From contig CAMRHE010000167.1 in NCBI GenBank assembly GCA_947044405.1, positions 1,533,001 to 1,597,000 on the forward strand: 64,000 bases of DNA, written 5' to 3'. This document shows, piece by piece, positions 11,381 to 23,300 of this stretch (position 1 is the first letter of the stretch; each line of letters begins with the position of its first letter). The notes beneath the pieces are model-generated. The model made no database searches and was not told the DNA's origin. It was given only the letters and a program-made list of their open reading frames with translations. The DNA is from Leptodactylus fallax. Its lineage: Eukaryota; Chordata; Amphibia; Anura; Leptodactylidae. The translations under genes were made by a program, and so were the position numbers.

Positions 11381-14300
11381 CTGGAAAGCAATGGGGGGTT
11401 TGTTATATATTAGTAATTTATTTTTACTCGGGTGCGAAATTCCAGCTTTTTGGATGCATGATTTTTTTCATGTGGTTACAATGGGTATAGCATTGCATGA
11501 ATCCGAAGGTTAAGTTACTTTGAGTTGACTTGTCCACAATATTGGGGTTGTATTTCTTGTTCCATAATTTAAAAGGTATTTCTTCACTACCTCCCATGTT
11601 GCAATACAGTACATATACGCCACCCCATCTATCCAACAATAAACCTTACCCTTACTTGTTAAATAATGAAGGAGTAACACTATTTCTGTCCATTATATGT
11701 ATTGTATTCTGCATTTGCTACCAGTTTCCCCTTAGCAGACTATCTCTAATTTTCAGTTCCTTGAGCTAGTGGATGGAGACTAACTGCTATAATGTCTCCT
11801 ATAGACAATACATGGAGAGAGAAAGCAGCAGATTATGCTGCACAACTCTCTTACACATTGAGGACATTATACAGCACTAGAGAGCAGCATTAATATGAAT
11901 AAAGCCCTTGGGGTAGGATAGAAGTGTACTATTAGCTGCAGCACCATGTCAATGCTCATGGCCAAATTATTTTTCTACATTTCTTGATCTGCAGACTATT
12001 AACCTTGCCCATAGTAGACCTACCACCTTTAACCTAATAGTGGCTGTCTGCAAAGGGCATAAAAGAACATTAAATTGGTAATGAGTCAGCTTTTTTAGCT
12101 GAGCAAAACCAAATAATCCAGCTCACTGAAACGAGCTGAAATTCTCAACACTATTTTTCTCTCACTCGGCTTCCCTTCCCCTATTCAAAGACATTTACTT
12201 CTATGGGTATCTGTAATATGAAACCTCTGTGAGCTGACCATTTATCTCATCTCCCAAGACGGATTTAGCAGAGAATTCAGAGTGAGTGAGCAGATTAGGA
12301 GAGGAAGGACTTTAGGAGAAAGAAGCATTTTTCTCTGGTTTATTACAAATTTTCACTATTGATTTATGGAAAGTTTGTTGAAAGTTTAGAACTACCCAAA
12401 TACTTGTTTTGCACAACACATGGGCCCTTACTATTGTTCCAACTACGAGCTGACAGGTAAGATTTATTAATATTCCATCTCTTACTTGGCTTACTTTAGA
12501 ACACACCACTTCTCCAGTGGGCACAGAAAGTGCTTAAAACACTAAAAATGTGGTGCACCAATTTTCTGGTGCTAATGGAGATAGAATTATGGCACAGTAA
12601 TTCTCCACCAATATAATTTTTCTTTGCAGAACTTTCTGTGATGTCACAATAGTGTAGGTACCTTCCTTAAGTTTCTTTAGCTTCTGCACATGGGTGATGA
12701 CAATTTATGTAACTAGCAGATATGACTGCAGTAGAACAGACCAAAATTGGTGACAAAGGGCAATTGTTTTGCATGACAAGACAACCATGCAAATTTTTTT
12801 CTTGTTAGGCAAAATATCTCATGCAGTGAAGATACAGATTATGTCATCTCTCCATGCCCTGTGACATCATCGATGGCATAATGTTTCTTTGGCAACCGCC
12901 AAAATGCAAAAGCAGCATTTTGCTCAGGGTTTTAACTTATATATATATATTTTTTTATAATGAAGATATCTAGCATTTATTCCTACAACTTTCTATTAAA
13001 TAATAATAATAATAGTCCTTTAATAGTCCCACAATGGGGAAATTCAGTAAAGGGGTTTCCCAGGATTAAAAAAAAAACAAAACATGTCTGTCTACCAAAA
13101 AACATCTCCACTCCGGCCTACATGTCTGCTTCTGGTTTTGGAGAAATGAACGAACCCGAGCTACAATATTACACAAAACTTGTGGACAAGTGTGGCACTT
13201 TTATTGGAAATGGGCAGCCATGTTTTTCTAATCTTTTACAATCCTTTTACATATGTGGCCCCTACATTCAGCACTGCTAGTACGTGTTTATACCAACAAC
13301 ACCACAAAACAATTATAATTTATATTACAACCAACACAACGCCAAAAAAGACCCAGACATCTGTCTCACCGACATGGCTAACTACACAAAGCCTTCAACA
13401 ACCAACGGAACGACCAAAACATCTGGAAACAAGGGGTAGAACGTTACAGATCATCCCAAAAGGGTCCTTGCATTGGTGGACTTTTTTTGACAAGCGTTAA
13501 AAGAGACCAAGCCATGCAGTTTTTGGCTTGCAGACTCATGCGAAGGCTGCTGCCAGTGGGAGTGTTAGTGCTGGGGTGGTACATATAGCAGTCAGGGGTC
13601 AGTCTCAACTTTCCAGAAATCTGCATTCCCCCAAGGAAATATATACGCATATTAAATTTAACTCTCTTGAAAATGAACACGCCACAGTGTAAAGCGGTGC
13701 CATGTATGTCTGTGAACTTACAGTGATGGTCAGCATATTGCATGTTCATTTTCAAAAAGTCTCAAGGAAAGAGAAAACTCAAAAATGTTGACGTTGGGAC
13801 TCGCTTTGTGACAGCTATGTGTAAAAGCATTGACCGAAGACGGGGAATAGGCAACGTTGTAGCAGTGATGGGCAACCAAATCTGACTAGAGGACCCTAGC
13901 TAGGATTTACATAGATGGAGAATGTCCTCTAACACAAGCACAAGAGACCCAACAAATACCTGCAAGGTGCCAAGACAGTGCCCAGATAACGCACAAAAAT
14001 TGGGAGCTTTTTGCAAAAATTTTTGTGGATATTTGTTGAAATTTATAGTTTAACATAATTTTTGTTCACTGAGCTTGAGTATTCTATAGTCAAGTCACAT
14101 CCAGAGGTGTGAAATCCAACATGTCCAATCCTTTTTTGCAGATGTCGGTGGAAAGTCATGACACCCCTTTACACATTAGATAGTTGGAAGGTTTTCTGAG
14201 TGTTCTAATGTGTATGGGCACCTTAACTGCTTAGCTGTGGATGTGACTGGAGTATAAGACATGATGTAACATTATATGGAAATTTAAACTGTGAAAAGAT

Positions 14301-17300
14301 ATAAAAAAAGTTGGAGCTTTTCTTTTTGAAGCAGATAAAAGATATGGAAATATGATGAACTGTGCATGTGCTAGAGAGGACGCAATGACAAAGGTGGTCA
14401 GTTCAATAGTTACATTTTGGTTGCTCAAGACTACTGGTAGCATATGATCAAGGTGGGTGTGAAACGGTTGGAGCTCCAGCTTACCAGGAGATTCCCCCTC
14501 ACACATATCCAACACAGCGCCACTCACGTCAAACGGCTGCGAGGAAACGGGAAGGGAGAACGAGGGGAGACAAAGGGAACACAACATAAAAAGAAAACAA
14601 AAAAAAACAAAAACAAAACGCTTAGTGCTATTTGTTGGTGGGAGATGGACAGTGAAAGAAATAAATGGGCATTTTAAAAAAATATTTTTATCAAATTATT
14701 TCAAAAAGTTGGCATTTCATTTCCTCCCTTAAATATAAAACAAAGCTGTGATATAATATTTAGAAAAAAAAATATATATATTGGGAGACACACATGCCAA
14801 CGAGGACTACTTACCTGTAGACATACTATCTCCAGGAGACAAGCCATCTAAGATGCTGTTCTCTGAAGACTGAGGGCTGGAAGCAGACTGACTTGTGGGA
14901 GGCTGTGGAGGGGGAAGTGAGGGTCTCTGTCTTGGTTTAGGAGTAGGACGGGATTTTGTTAAAGTGCTGGTCACCGGAGGAGGAGACGCAAGGCTGGGCG
15001 TCAAAGCAAGGGAACCTTGGTAGTTGAGTCCATAAGGTGAAGGGGTGCTAGGAGGGGTTGGGGAAAGACTGACGGGAGAAGGTTGACCCGTTGACTGATC
15101 TGACACTGCCCCTGTCTGAGTGTACGTGATTTTGGGTGGAACAGGTGCTAGTTTCTTAGACACTATGGACAGAACAAAAAGAGGATGTTATATAAGGTCA
15201 ACATTGTCCAATCACAATGGCATGAGTGTATTGGGTCTATATAGTTCAGCATGGAGAGGACCATCTTACGTCATCCTCTACCACTACCTACCAAGTTGCA
15301 TCTGAAATGTACCTTTCCTAAGAGAATGAGGACTTTGCTCTGTTGATAGCTGGTTCAGCCCCATTCCGCCTGCAGACACCATATGACCAGTGCTAGGACT
15401 TCCCTTTGGCCCAGATACAGGAGAAAGCTCCTTCCCTTTCAATGTACTGCAAAATAAAATCGCAAGCTTCGTAAAAAGAGATACTCGGAATTAAATTGAA
15501 TTCTTGTATTTTTATACATGATTAAGTGAATTTTTTAAAGACATCTCAACTACTGGATCTTGTGCTACAAATACCATATTCAATAAACCTTTAAATGATC
15601 TAAAAATTTCTCAAACTTCACATCATCCAATAAGTATGGACAATTTTGGCAGATCAATATGGCCACTACAGAAACACAATAATTTTGGAGGAAGTATCTA
15701 TAACATTTTGCAAAGTCTACAGCTCTGCCATTGAGTTCTAGCAAGCATAACAGATGACATTCTAGAACCCTTTGCCTTAAATTTGCGTTTGTCCACCTCA
15801 AAGGGCTTGTGGACATCTTTGATAGGACATAGTACATATTCCATAACCTAAACTAATGGGAGCAATGGTACCCACTAAAATTGTGTTCAGTGTGGACCTA
15901 GAATAGAAATCCCTCTCCAACTTCTAAGGGACAAGACTCTTCCTCATCACGTAGAGGAGCATAGGCAACAAGTTATCTTGCCATCCCAACCGGCATTTTT
16001 CAGAACTATTTAATAGGTGCAATTGTGCCCTCTAGTTCTAAGTTTAATAAGGCATCTATAATGTAAAAAGTAACAAATTCAAACTATAGGAGGAACCATA
16101 CTAAACATTTCTGCTCAAAGAACCTGTACCCTCATATGAGCCTTCTATGAACTATATCCTGGCCATGACTCATTGACTGTCCCTTTTAGATTAGGATATC
16201 TATACCATGCCCTATCAAAGATGAATTAGTGGGAGCAATCATGCCTAGGAAATGTCTACCTTAAAAGGTACAGTTCACTTTATTTCTTTTTTTGATTAGA
16301 TGGTTCTCCCAAAAATAAGCTGTTCACAACTTGTCTCACTGCTAGGATGCCAAGCGGTCAGCTGTGATCTGCAGAGAAACCAGGTCACAAAGGCTTATTT
16401 CCCCTGCAGTGCCTGTAGTGAAGTAATGGGTTGTTCTCCAGGGGAACGCAGCCACTTTTCTTGATCAGATTTATGTATAAAGGTCCTATTCTGAATTAAA
16501 CAGAAGGAGTCATTTTTCAGGATTCTTCTCTCCTGGCCAGAGTGGAGAGTGGTTATAAAGAGCATCTCCTGCTCCGGAGGACCTATCTTGTCCTCTATTA
16601 TATAGACAACCCACTGATTTAAGTGGACACTGTGTAATACTCTATTTCTCCTACGGAGGTGCTGCAGGGTAGCGGACCACTTATTGTGTTCTCCACACAC
16701 ATAACAGCTGATTGCTGGAGATCCTGGCAGTGGAAGAATTTATTTATAGCTTGACTAGACGTGATCTTATGTCCTTAGTCTGGTACCTAAACCACTCTAA
16801 ATTTTAGACTTTGGCTAAAGAACTTCTGCAAAAGCCGGGCAGATTTGTCTACTTGACTTTGATGCCTAAAGCAAAAAGTTAAAGTTTTTGAAAGATTTGA
16901 AAGATCATCATCTTATAAGTAACTAAAGAAACTAAACCTATATAGTCATGGCCAAAAGTTTTGAGAATGATACAAATATTAATTTTTACAAAGTCTACTG
17001 CTTCAGTTTTTCTAATGGCAATTTGCATATACTCCAGAATGTTATAAAGAGTGATCAGCTTAACAGCAATTACTTGCAAAGTCAATATTTGCCTAGAAAA
17101 TTAACTTTATCCCCCAAAACACATTTCAACATCATTGCAGCCCTGCCTTAAAAGGACCACCTAACATCGTTTCAGTGATTGCTCCATTAACACAGGTGTG
17201 GGTGTTGATGAGGACAGGGCTGGAGATCAATCTGTCATGATTAAGTAAGAATGACACCACTGGACACTTTAAAAGGAGGCTGGTGCTTGCCATCATTGTT

Positions 17301-20300
17301 TCTCTTCTGTTAACCATGGTTATCTCTAAAGAAACACGTGCAGTCATCATTGCACTGCACAAAAATGGCCTAACTGGGAAGAGTATTGCAGCTAGAAAGA
17401 TTGCACCTCAGTCAACAATCTATCGCATCATCAAGAACTTCAAGGAGAGAGGTTCCATTGGTGCCAAAAAGGCTCCAGGGCTCCCAAGAAAGACCAGCAA
17501 GTGGCAGGACCGTCTCTTAAAAGTGTTTCAGCTGCGGGATCGGGCTACCAGCAGTGCAGAGCTTGCTGAGGAATGGCAGCAGGCAGGTGTGAGTGCATCT
17601 GCACGCACTGTGAGGCGGAGACTCTTGGAGCAAGGCCTGGTCTCAAGGAGGGCAGCAAAGAAGCCACTTCTCTCCAGAAAAAACATCAGGGACAGACTGA
17701 TATTCTGCAAAAGGTACAGGGAGTGGACTGCTGAGGACTGGGTAACGTCATTTTCTCTGATGAATCCCCTTTTCGATTGTTTGGAACATCTGGAAAACAG
17801 CTTATTCGGAGAAGAAGAGGTGAGCGCTACCACCAGTCTTGTCTCATGCCAACTGTAAAGCATCCTGAAACCATTCATGTGTGGGGTTGCTTCTCAGCCA
17901 AGGGAATCGGCTCTCTCACAGTCTTGCCTAAAAACACAGCCATGAATAAAGAATGGTACCAGAATGTCCTCCAAGAGCAACTTCTCCCAACCGTCCAAGA
18001 GCAGTTTGGCGCTCAACAATGCCTTTTCCAGCATGATGGAGCACCTTGCCATAAAGCAAAGGTAATAACTAAATGGCTCAGGGAACAAAACATAGAGATT
18101 TTGGGTCCATGGCCTGGAAACTCCCCAGATCTTAATCCTATTGAGAACTTGTGGTCAATCATCAAGAGACGGGTGGACAAACAAAAACCAACAAATTCAG
18201 ACAAAATTAAAGCATTGATTCTGCAAGAATGGATTGCTATCAGTCAGGATTTGGTCCAGAAGTTGATTGAGAGCATGCCAGGGAGAATTGCAGAGGTCCT
18301 GAAGAAGAAGGGTCAACACTGCAAATATTGACTTGCTGCATTAACTCATTCTAACTGTCAATATAAGCTTCTGTTACTCATAATATGAATGCAATTATAT
18401 TTCTGTATGTGATAAAAACATCTGACAAACACACATAAAAACCAGAGGGCAGCAGATCATGTGAAAATATAATATTTGTGTCATTCTCAAAACTTTTGGC
18501 CATGACTGTAGACTCAAAAGGCCCGAGTTGCTACATTTCTCATCAGCTTTCCTATTTTTAAAAACTTTTGTTTTTTTTTTCATGTTTAACAATAAGACGT
18601 TGACATTCATCTTTATGGGACTGACTCATGCTGTTGAGTCATTTCGTCCCCTTTGCAAAGAAATTTATTTCCTTCATACTTGGTGGATATTTTAAGCTTC
18701 ACAAGGCCCTTGAGGGGATTTGATGCAGCTTTAAAATGAAGCCATCGAAAAACTGCTGAATTCATCTCTGCTGTTTGGATGATTACCTGGCAATGCGTAT
18801 ATTGTTTCTGATTTTTTTTTAGCAAGTCTTTCAATGCAACATCCTTTTCCATGGAGCTGCAGTTTTTACAAAGACATATATCAAACCTGTATTGAATTAC
18901 CTAGTCAGCTTGTTTCCCTTGTCTCGAGCGCAGGAACAGCTGAGCCACGGGGGCGAGGCTGACATAGTGGGAAGGTTAGGGGTACCAGATGGGTCGGGTT
19001 TGGTTAGGACGAGTGGGGTTTTGATGTAGAGTGGTGAAACATTAGGCTCAGAAGCGTGAGGATCAGTGAGGGAGCTTTGCTTAGTGAGGTGTAAAAAGCA
19101 AGGTTTCGGGTTTGAGTTTATGTCAAGCTTTGGAGGGGAAGGAGGCAAAGTTTGGCTGTACCCAGACCACCGAAAGGTAGAGGTGGAATCAGGCTTGGCA
19201 GATGGTGGAGCTTTTGGAGGGTGAGGATGGAGGGAAGGGTGCTGTGAGCTTGGGTACGAAAGGGGTCTGTCTTCTTCAGGGGAAGGATAGTTGTAACAGG
19301 TATCCGACCACTGGGGCGAAATCTCATCTCCGCTGTACTCGATGGATGGGGAGGGGCAGAGGTAAAGGAACACAGGAACAACAAAATAAAAAAAATAAAA
19401 AATAGAAACAAAGAAGACAAGAGCAAAAATATTTGTACATGGAAGAACCCAACAAGAGAGTAAAATGTGGTCATGAAATGCGAAACGCGTAGGTGAGGAG
19501 GTTATAAAAATCTGCAAGGAAAGCCATTCGCTCTGCAGGTAACGGAAAGGTTGAGTGCGGATGGTGTCATGTCAAGGTCAGCAACAGACGGGAGCACAGA
19601 CGGTCAACACTCACAAACACAGAGATGACTCTAGTTGAGCGAATGGAACAAAATCACAACACATGCAATTTCCAGACAACACATAAAATACTGAAACATA
19701 TGCAGGGTTCTTTTTATGTTCAAAACTATTTTTCGCAAATATTGAGCAATGGTTGATATAAGTAACAGGTTTTATGTGGTTAATAGGTGGATTATTATAA
19801 AGAAAAAGATGAATCACAGAAAGTGTATCCAAAATCTTACTAAAAACACAGCTCCAAATCCCACAGTATAAATCTACATATAATGCTTTGCATACTTTTA
19901 TTGATATGGCTGCTCCAGATCTACATTCAGAGTTCTGCTGGCTTCTTGTAAGCTCTCAGGATGTATAAAATTACACTTATATGTCTGTAGTGGTTTGCAA
20001 CCTGGTTCTGTAAGGTGTGCCAGAAAGAACTGTGAATGCAGCTCTTCTAGGAAAAGGACTAGAAGAAATAATTAAACTCAAGGTCAGAAAAAGATGAGTC
20101 AAATATTGTAAAGTCAATCTGAACATAATGAGATAGAGATACTAAGTCTTGGTGTCTCTTTTTAACAACTTTATCCATTAGAAATGCTGCTGTAATTCAG
20201 GAAAATGGAAAAAATTCTAGTCAGGTTAAAGTTGCAGGGAGGTTGAAATCCAATTTTAAGTTACAAAATGTATCTAAAGAATAATCCTAAACACAGATGG

Positions 20301-23300
20301 TAACTAGCTTGTACCCTCTACCTTATATGATCTGTAAATGTATTATTGGTTATGAACTTGTCAAGTCTCAATAGATGCAGTCAAGTCGTAGACTCACCCT
20401 TAGCCCTGACTTTTTCTCCCTTTCACTCTTGTCAAAGTCATCTAAAGCTATGTTCACATTTGTAATAAAAAGCACAACTCTATGCTGTATCTATCGTCAG
20501 ATGACTAACTGGCTCATAATGATATTGTGTCTTGGTTTCTGTCTTTTGGCCACCAAGAATAACCATGCATACCGCATTACTCTTGGCATCAAATCTGATG
20601 AAACTGCTGGCGGAATGTCCAATGGTAGTGTGAACAGAGTCCAAAACTACTCTCAATATGTTACATCTTCTTACAATGCCTTTCTCTTCTGTACCACATG
20701 ACTGGGACTTAGACTTTCTAAACCAGGGGTAGGCAACCTTCAGCACTCCAGCTGTTGTAAAACTACAACTCCCAGCATGCATACGTGCTCTGCTGTTCTT
20801 GGGATTCCCATGGACGTGAATGGAGCATGTTGGGAGTTGTAGTTTCACTGCAGCTGGAGTGCCGAAGGTTGCTGACCTCTGTTCTAAACCATCCTTATGA
20901 GAAACTAATTTCTGGTTCAGACATAAGACGCTGTAACATTTAGCAAGTCTGAGTGCTGGTCATGTGGTATGGAGAAGGACCTGAACAAAGCAGATAACTA
21001 ATAAGAAGAGGACCTGTACTATATTACTAATGGGCCATAAAAAAAATTGTGTAAGTGCTTATAAAGGCATTTATAAGAGTTAAACCCAATATCCCACTCT
21101 CCTAACTGTCCAAAAAGTTGACATAGGAGTAGCTGTTTGCATGGTCTTCAAACTTAGATGCTTTAGCTTTCCCTCTGTTGTTCCCTACATGGAGGAAACA
21201 GTAGTTGTAGTGTCTGGTTAGTGAAAACAGCAAACAGCTTCTCATATATTAGCTTCCTATATCCGCTGTATGTAAGTGGAATAGTGCGGTGATCTGCAGT
21301 CACCCTCTACAGTGATCTGCAGTTTGGACCCCTTACAGAGTTAGAGTAGAGCATATAACTACAAAGGATATAACAACCGGAGAGTTTTGTTAGAAGGGGG
21401 AGGGATAGGTATGGGGTGATATGACCTGTTAAAGGGGGAGTTAAATCCAATGTGTCTAAGAATGTTAATAAATCAGTGAAATAGATATTGCTTACTAAAA
21501 AGAAGCCATAAAGCAGCATTAGACCATGAGTCAGCCACAAAGCAGATGAGTGAGGCGTAAAATCGGGGCCACACATATGCCAAAGCTGAATGGTATTGCT
21601 TAACGTGCAGGCCGCTTTTAGGTCATAAATAATGAAGAGACCTCCCCTGAGGTCAGTGATCATAAAAAATGGCTGCCCTCTACACTCATCTACATTTCAT
21701 TGACTGCAACCAAATATAAAACCATTGGGGAGAATTTACTATTCCATCTGCACCAGAAAACTGATGTAGAGATGGCTCATCTTTGGCACACGGCCTTCAC
21801 TTGCACCAAAGATGCACCACTTTGTCATGCTCTCGACTCCATGCCACTTTTGTGAAAAGTGGGTGGGGCAGGGATCAAGGCGGGTAAGGAAAGCCTCGGC
21901 CCAAATGATTTACTATAACTCATGCCAGAAAACTGGCGTGAGTTAGACCTAAAATCGACACCAGTTTGTAACTGGCGTAGATTTAATTTGTGACACACGG
22001 GTCCTCCCATGCTGCACCAGAATTAGTAAGAGGCGGAGCCTCTTCATTATTCTAGCGCCTCTGCGTCAGCGCACACAATATTAAGATTGGCACATGATGT
22101 GCTGGTCTTAATAGAGTCTTGCAGTTGTATCTGATCTTTCCTTAGCTTTGTATGGACTCTTTCTGTTTCTTGAGTCTTTTCACTGCTCAACTAAAGCATA
22201 GCTCAACTTCTGATCAGAGTTCCCCCACCACTGCCATAGTCGTGGGGGGTTCAACAGTAAGTAAAGCTTCTTTGTTATTCTATATTATATTCCATTGCCT
22301 GCCTTTGCCAATTTTGTTCTATCTCGGACAACCCCATTAATGCAGCAATAAACAATACTTGGCGCAGACACTGAACAAGCAGGAACTGCAATGAAACAAA
22401 ATGTAACAGACAGGGCCTGTATGAGATTACAGAGAAAGGTCTCCCTTTTTCACCAGAATCAGCGCCGCCCTTGTTTGTGGGTTGTGCCTGGTATTGCAGG
22501 TGCAGCCTGTAAAATAGTGATCAATGGTTGAGCTGTGCTTTAAAGCTATACCACAGAGCGCTCTTATTTCTCCTGGATGCACCAGAGAGACTTTCTGGGG
22601 GATAAACATCAATACATAAGAGGGAAAAGGATCTTTTTTTCCCCTCAAGTCCCAGACATAGGGGAAAAAATGGGTAAAACTTAACTAAATGTTGACCAAA
22701 AATGGATAACAAGGGTCATACAATTGCGGAATGAGCTCATAAAAATTATTAACCTAAAAGCGGTCTTGGGGTAGAGGAGGAAACGTTACGGAGGGCAGGT
22801 TGGCTCAAAGCAAAGCTGTGGTGATGTTCGTTGGTAGAGATCTTACCTTGTCCTCTCGGGACCTGGCTGGGAGCCGCTACTGGGAGGAGTGGGGGAGGGA
22901 GACTCTACGGACAGGTCAGGATTTGGTGACTGAGGTGTGGCTGCGGAATCGAGCGGAGGAGGAGCAGGGGGCTGAATGACGGGCGGGGTGGAGGGGCCTT
23001 TGCGGACTAAAGAAGAACCGCGGCGGGCAACCCAAGAGGTGTCCATCACCCTGACGCCCATGCTATGGGGGGAATACAAAGACATCTGCTTACCATCTCT
23101 ACAAGGGAGGTTAAAGAAAGAGAGAGACTGAGCCAAAAACACTGTACAACAGGCTCCCCAGTAGGAGGGGAATAGAGGACAAACAAAAGCAAAAAATAAG
23201 GTTAAAATAAAACATATACATCACAGTGAAGCACATTAACCACCTTAATAAAAAAGTACAATTACATAGATCAGTATTCAAGTGGAATTGGAAACCCATC

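Noticed and set aside
13180..13500. 106-residue plus-strand open frames
   Set aside because: Short overlapping frames in AT-rich intron containing a dispersed repeat. No splice-compatible exon and no family motif.
14231..14587. 118-residue minus-strand frame covering the 52-base candidate exon
   Set aside because: As a single ORF it reads through intron polypyrimidine sequence. Only the 52-base spliced interval has support, and in a different phase.
18613..18852. 80-residue minus-strand frame MEKDVALKDLLKKNQ...
   Set aside because: It could not be joined in phase to ARHGAP44 exons, and a stop directly follows the cassette exon donor. Kept only as an intronic block.
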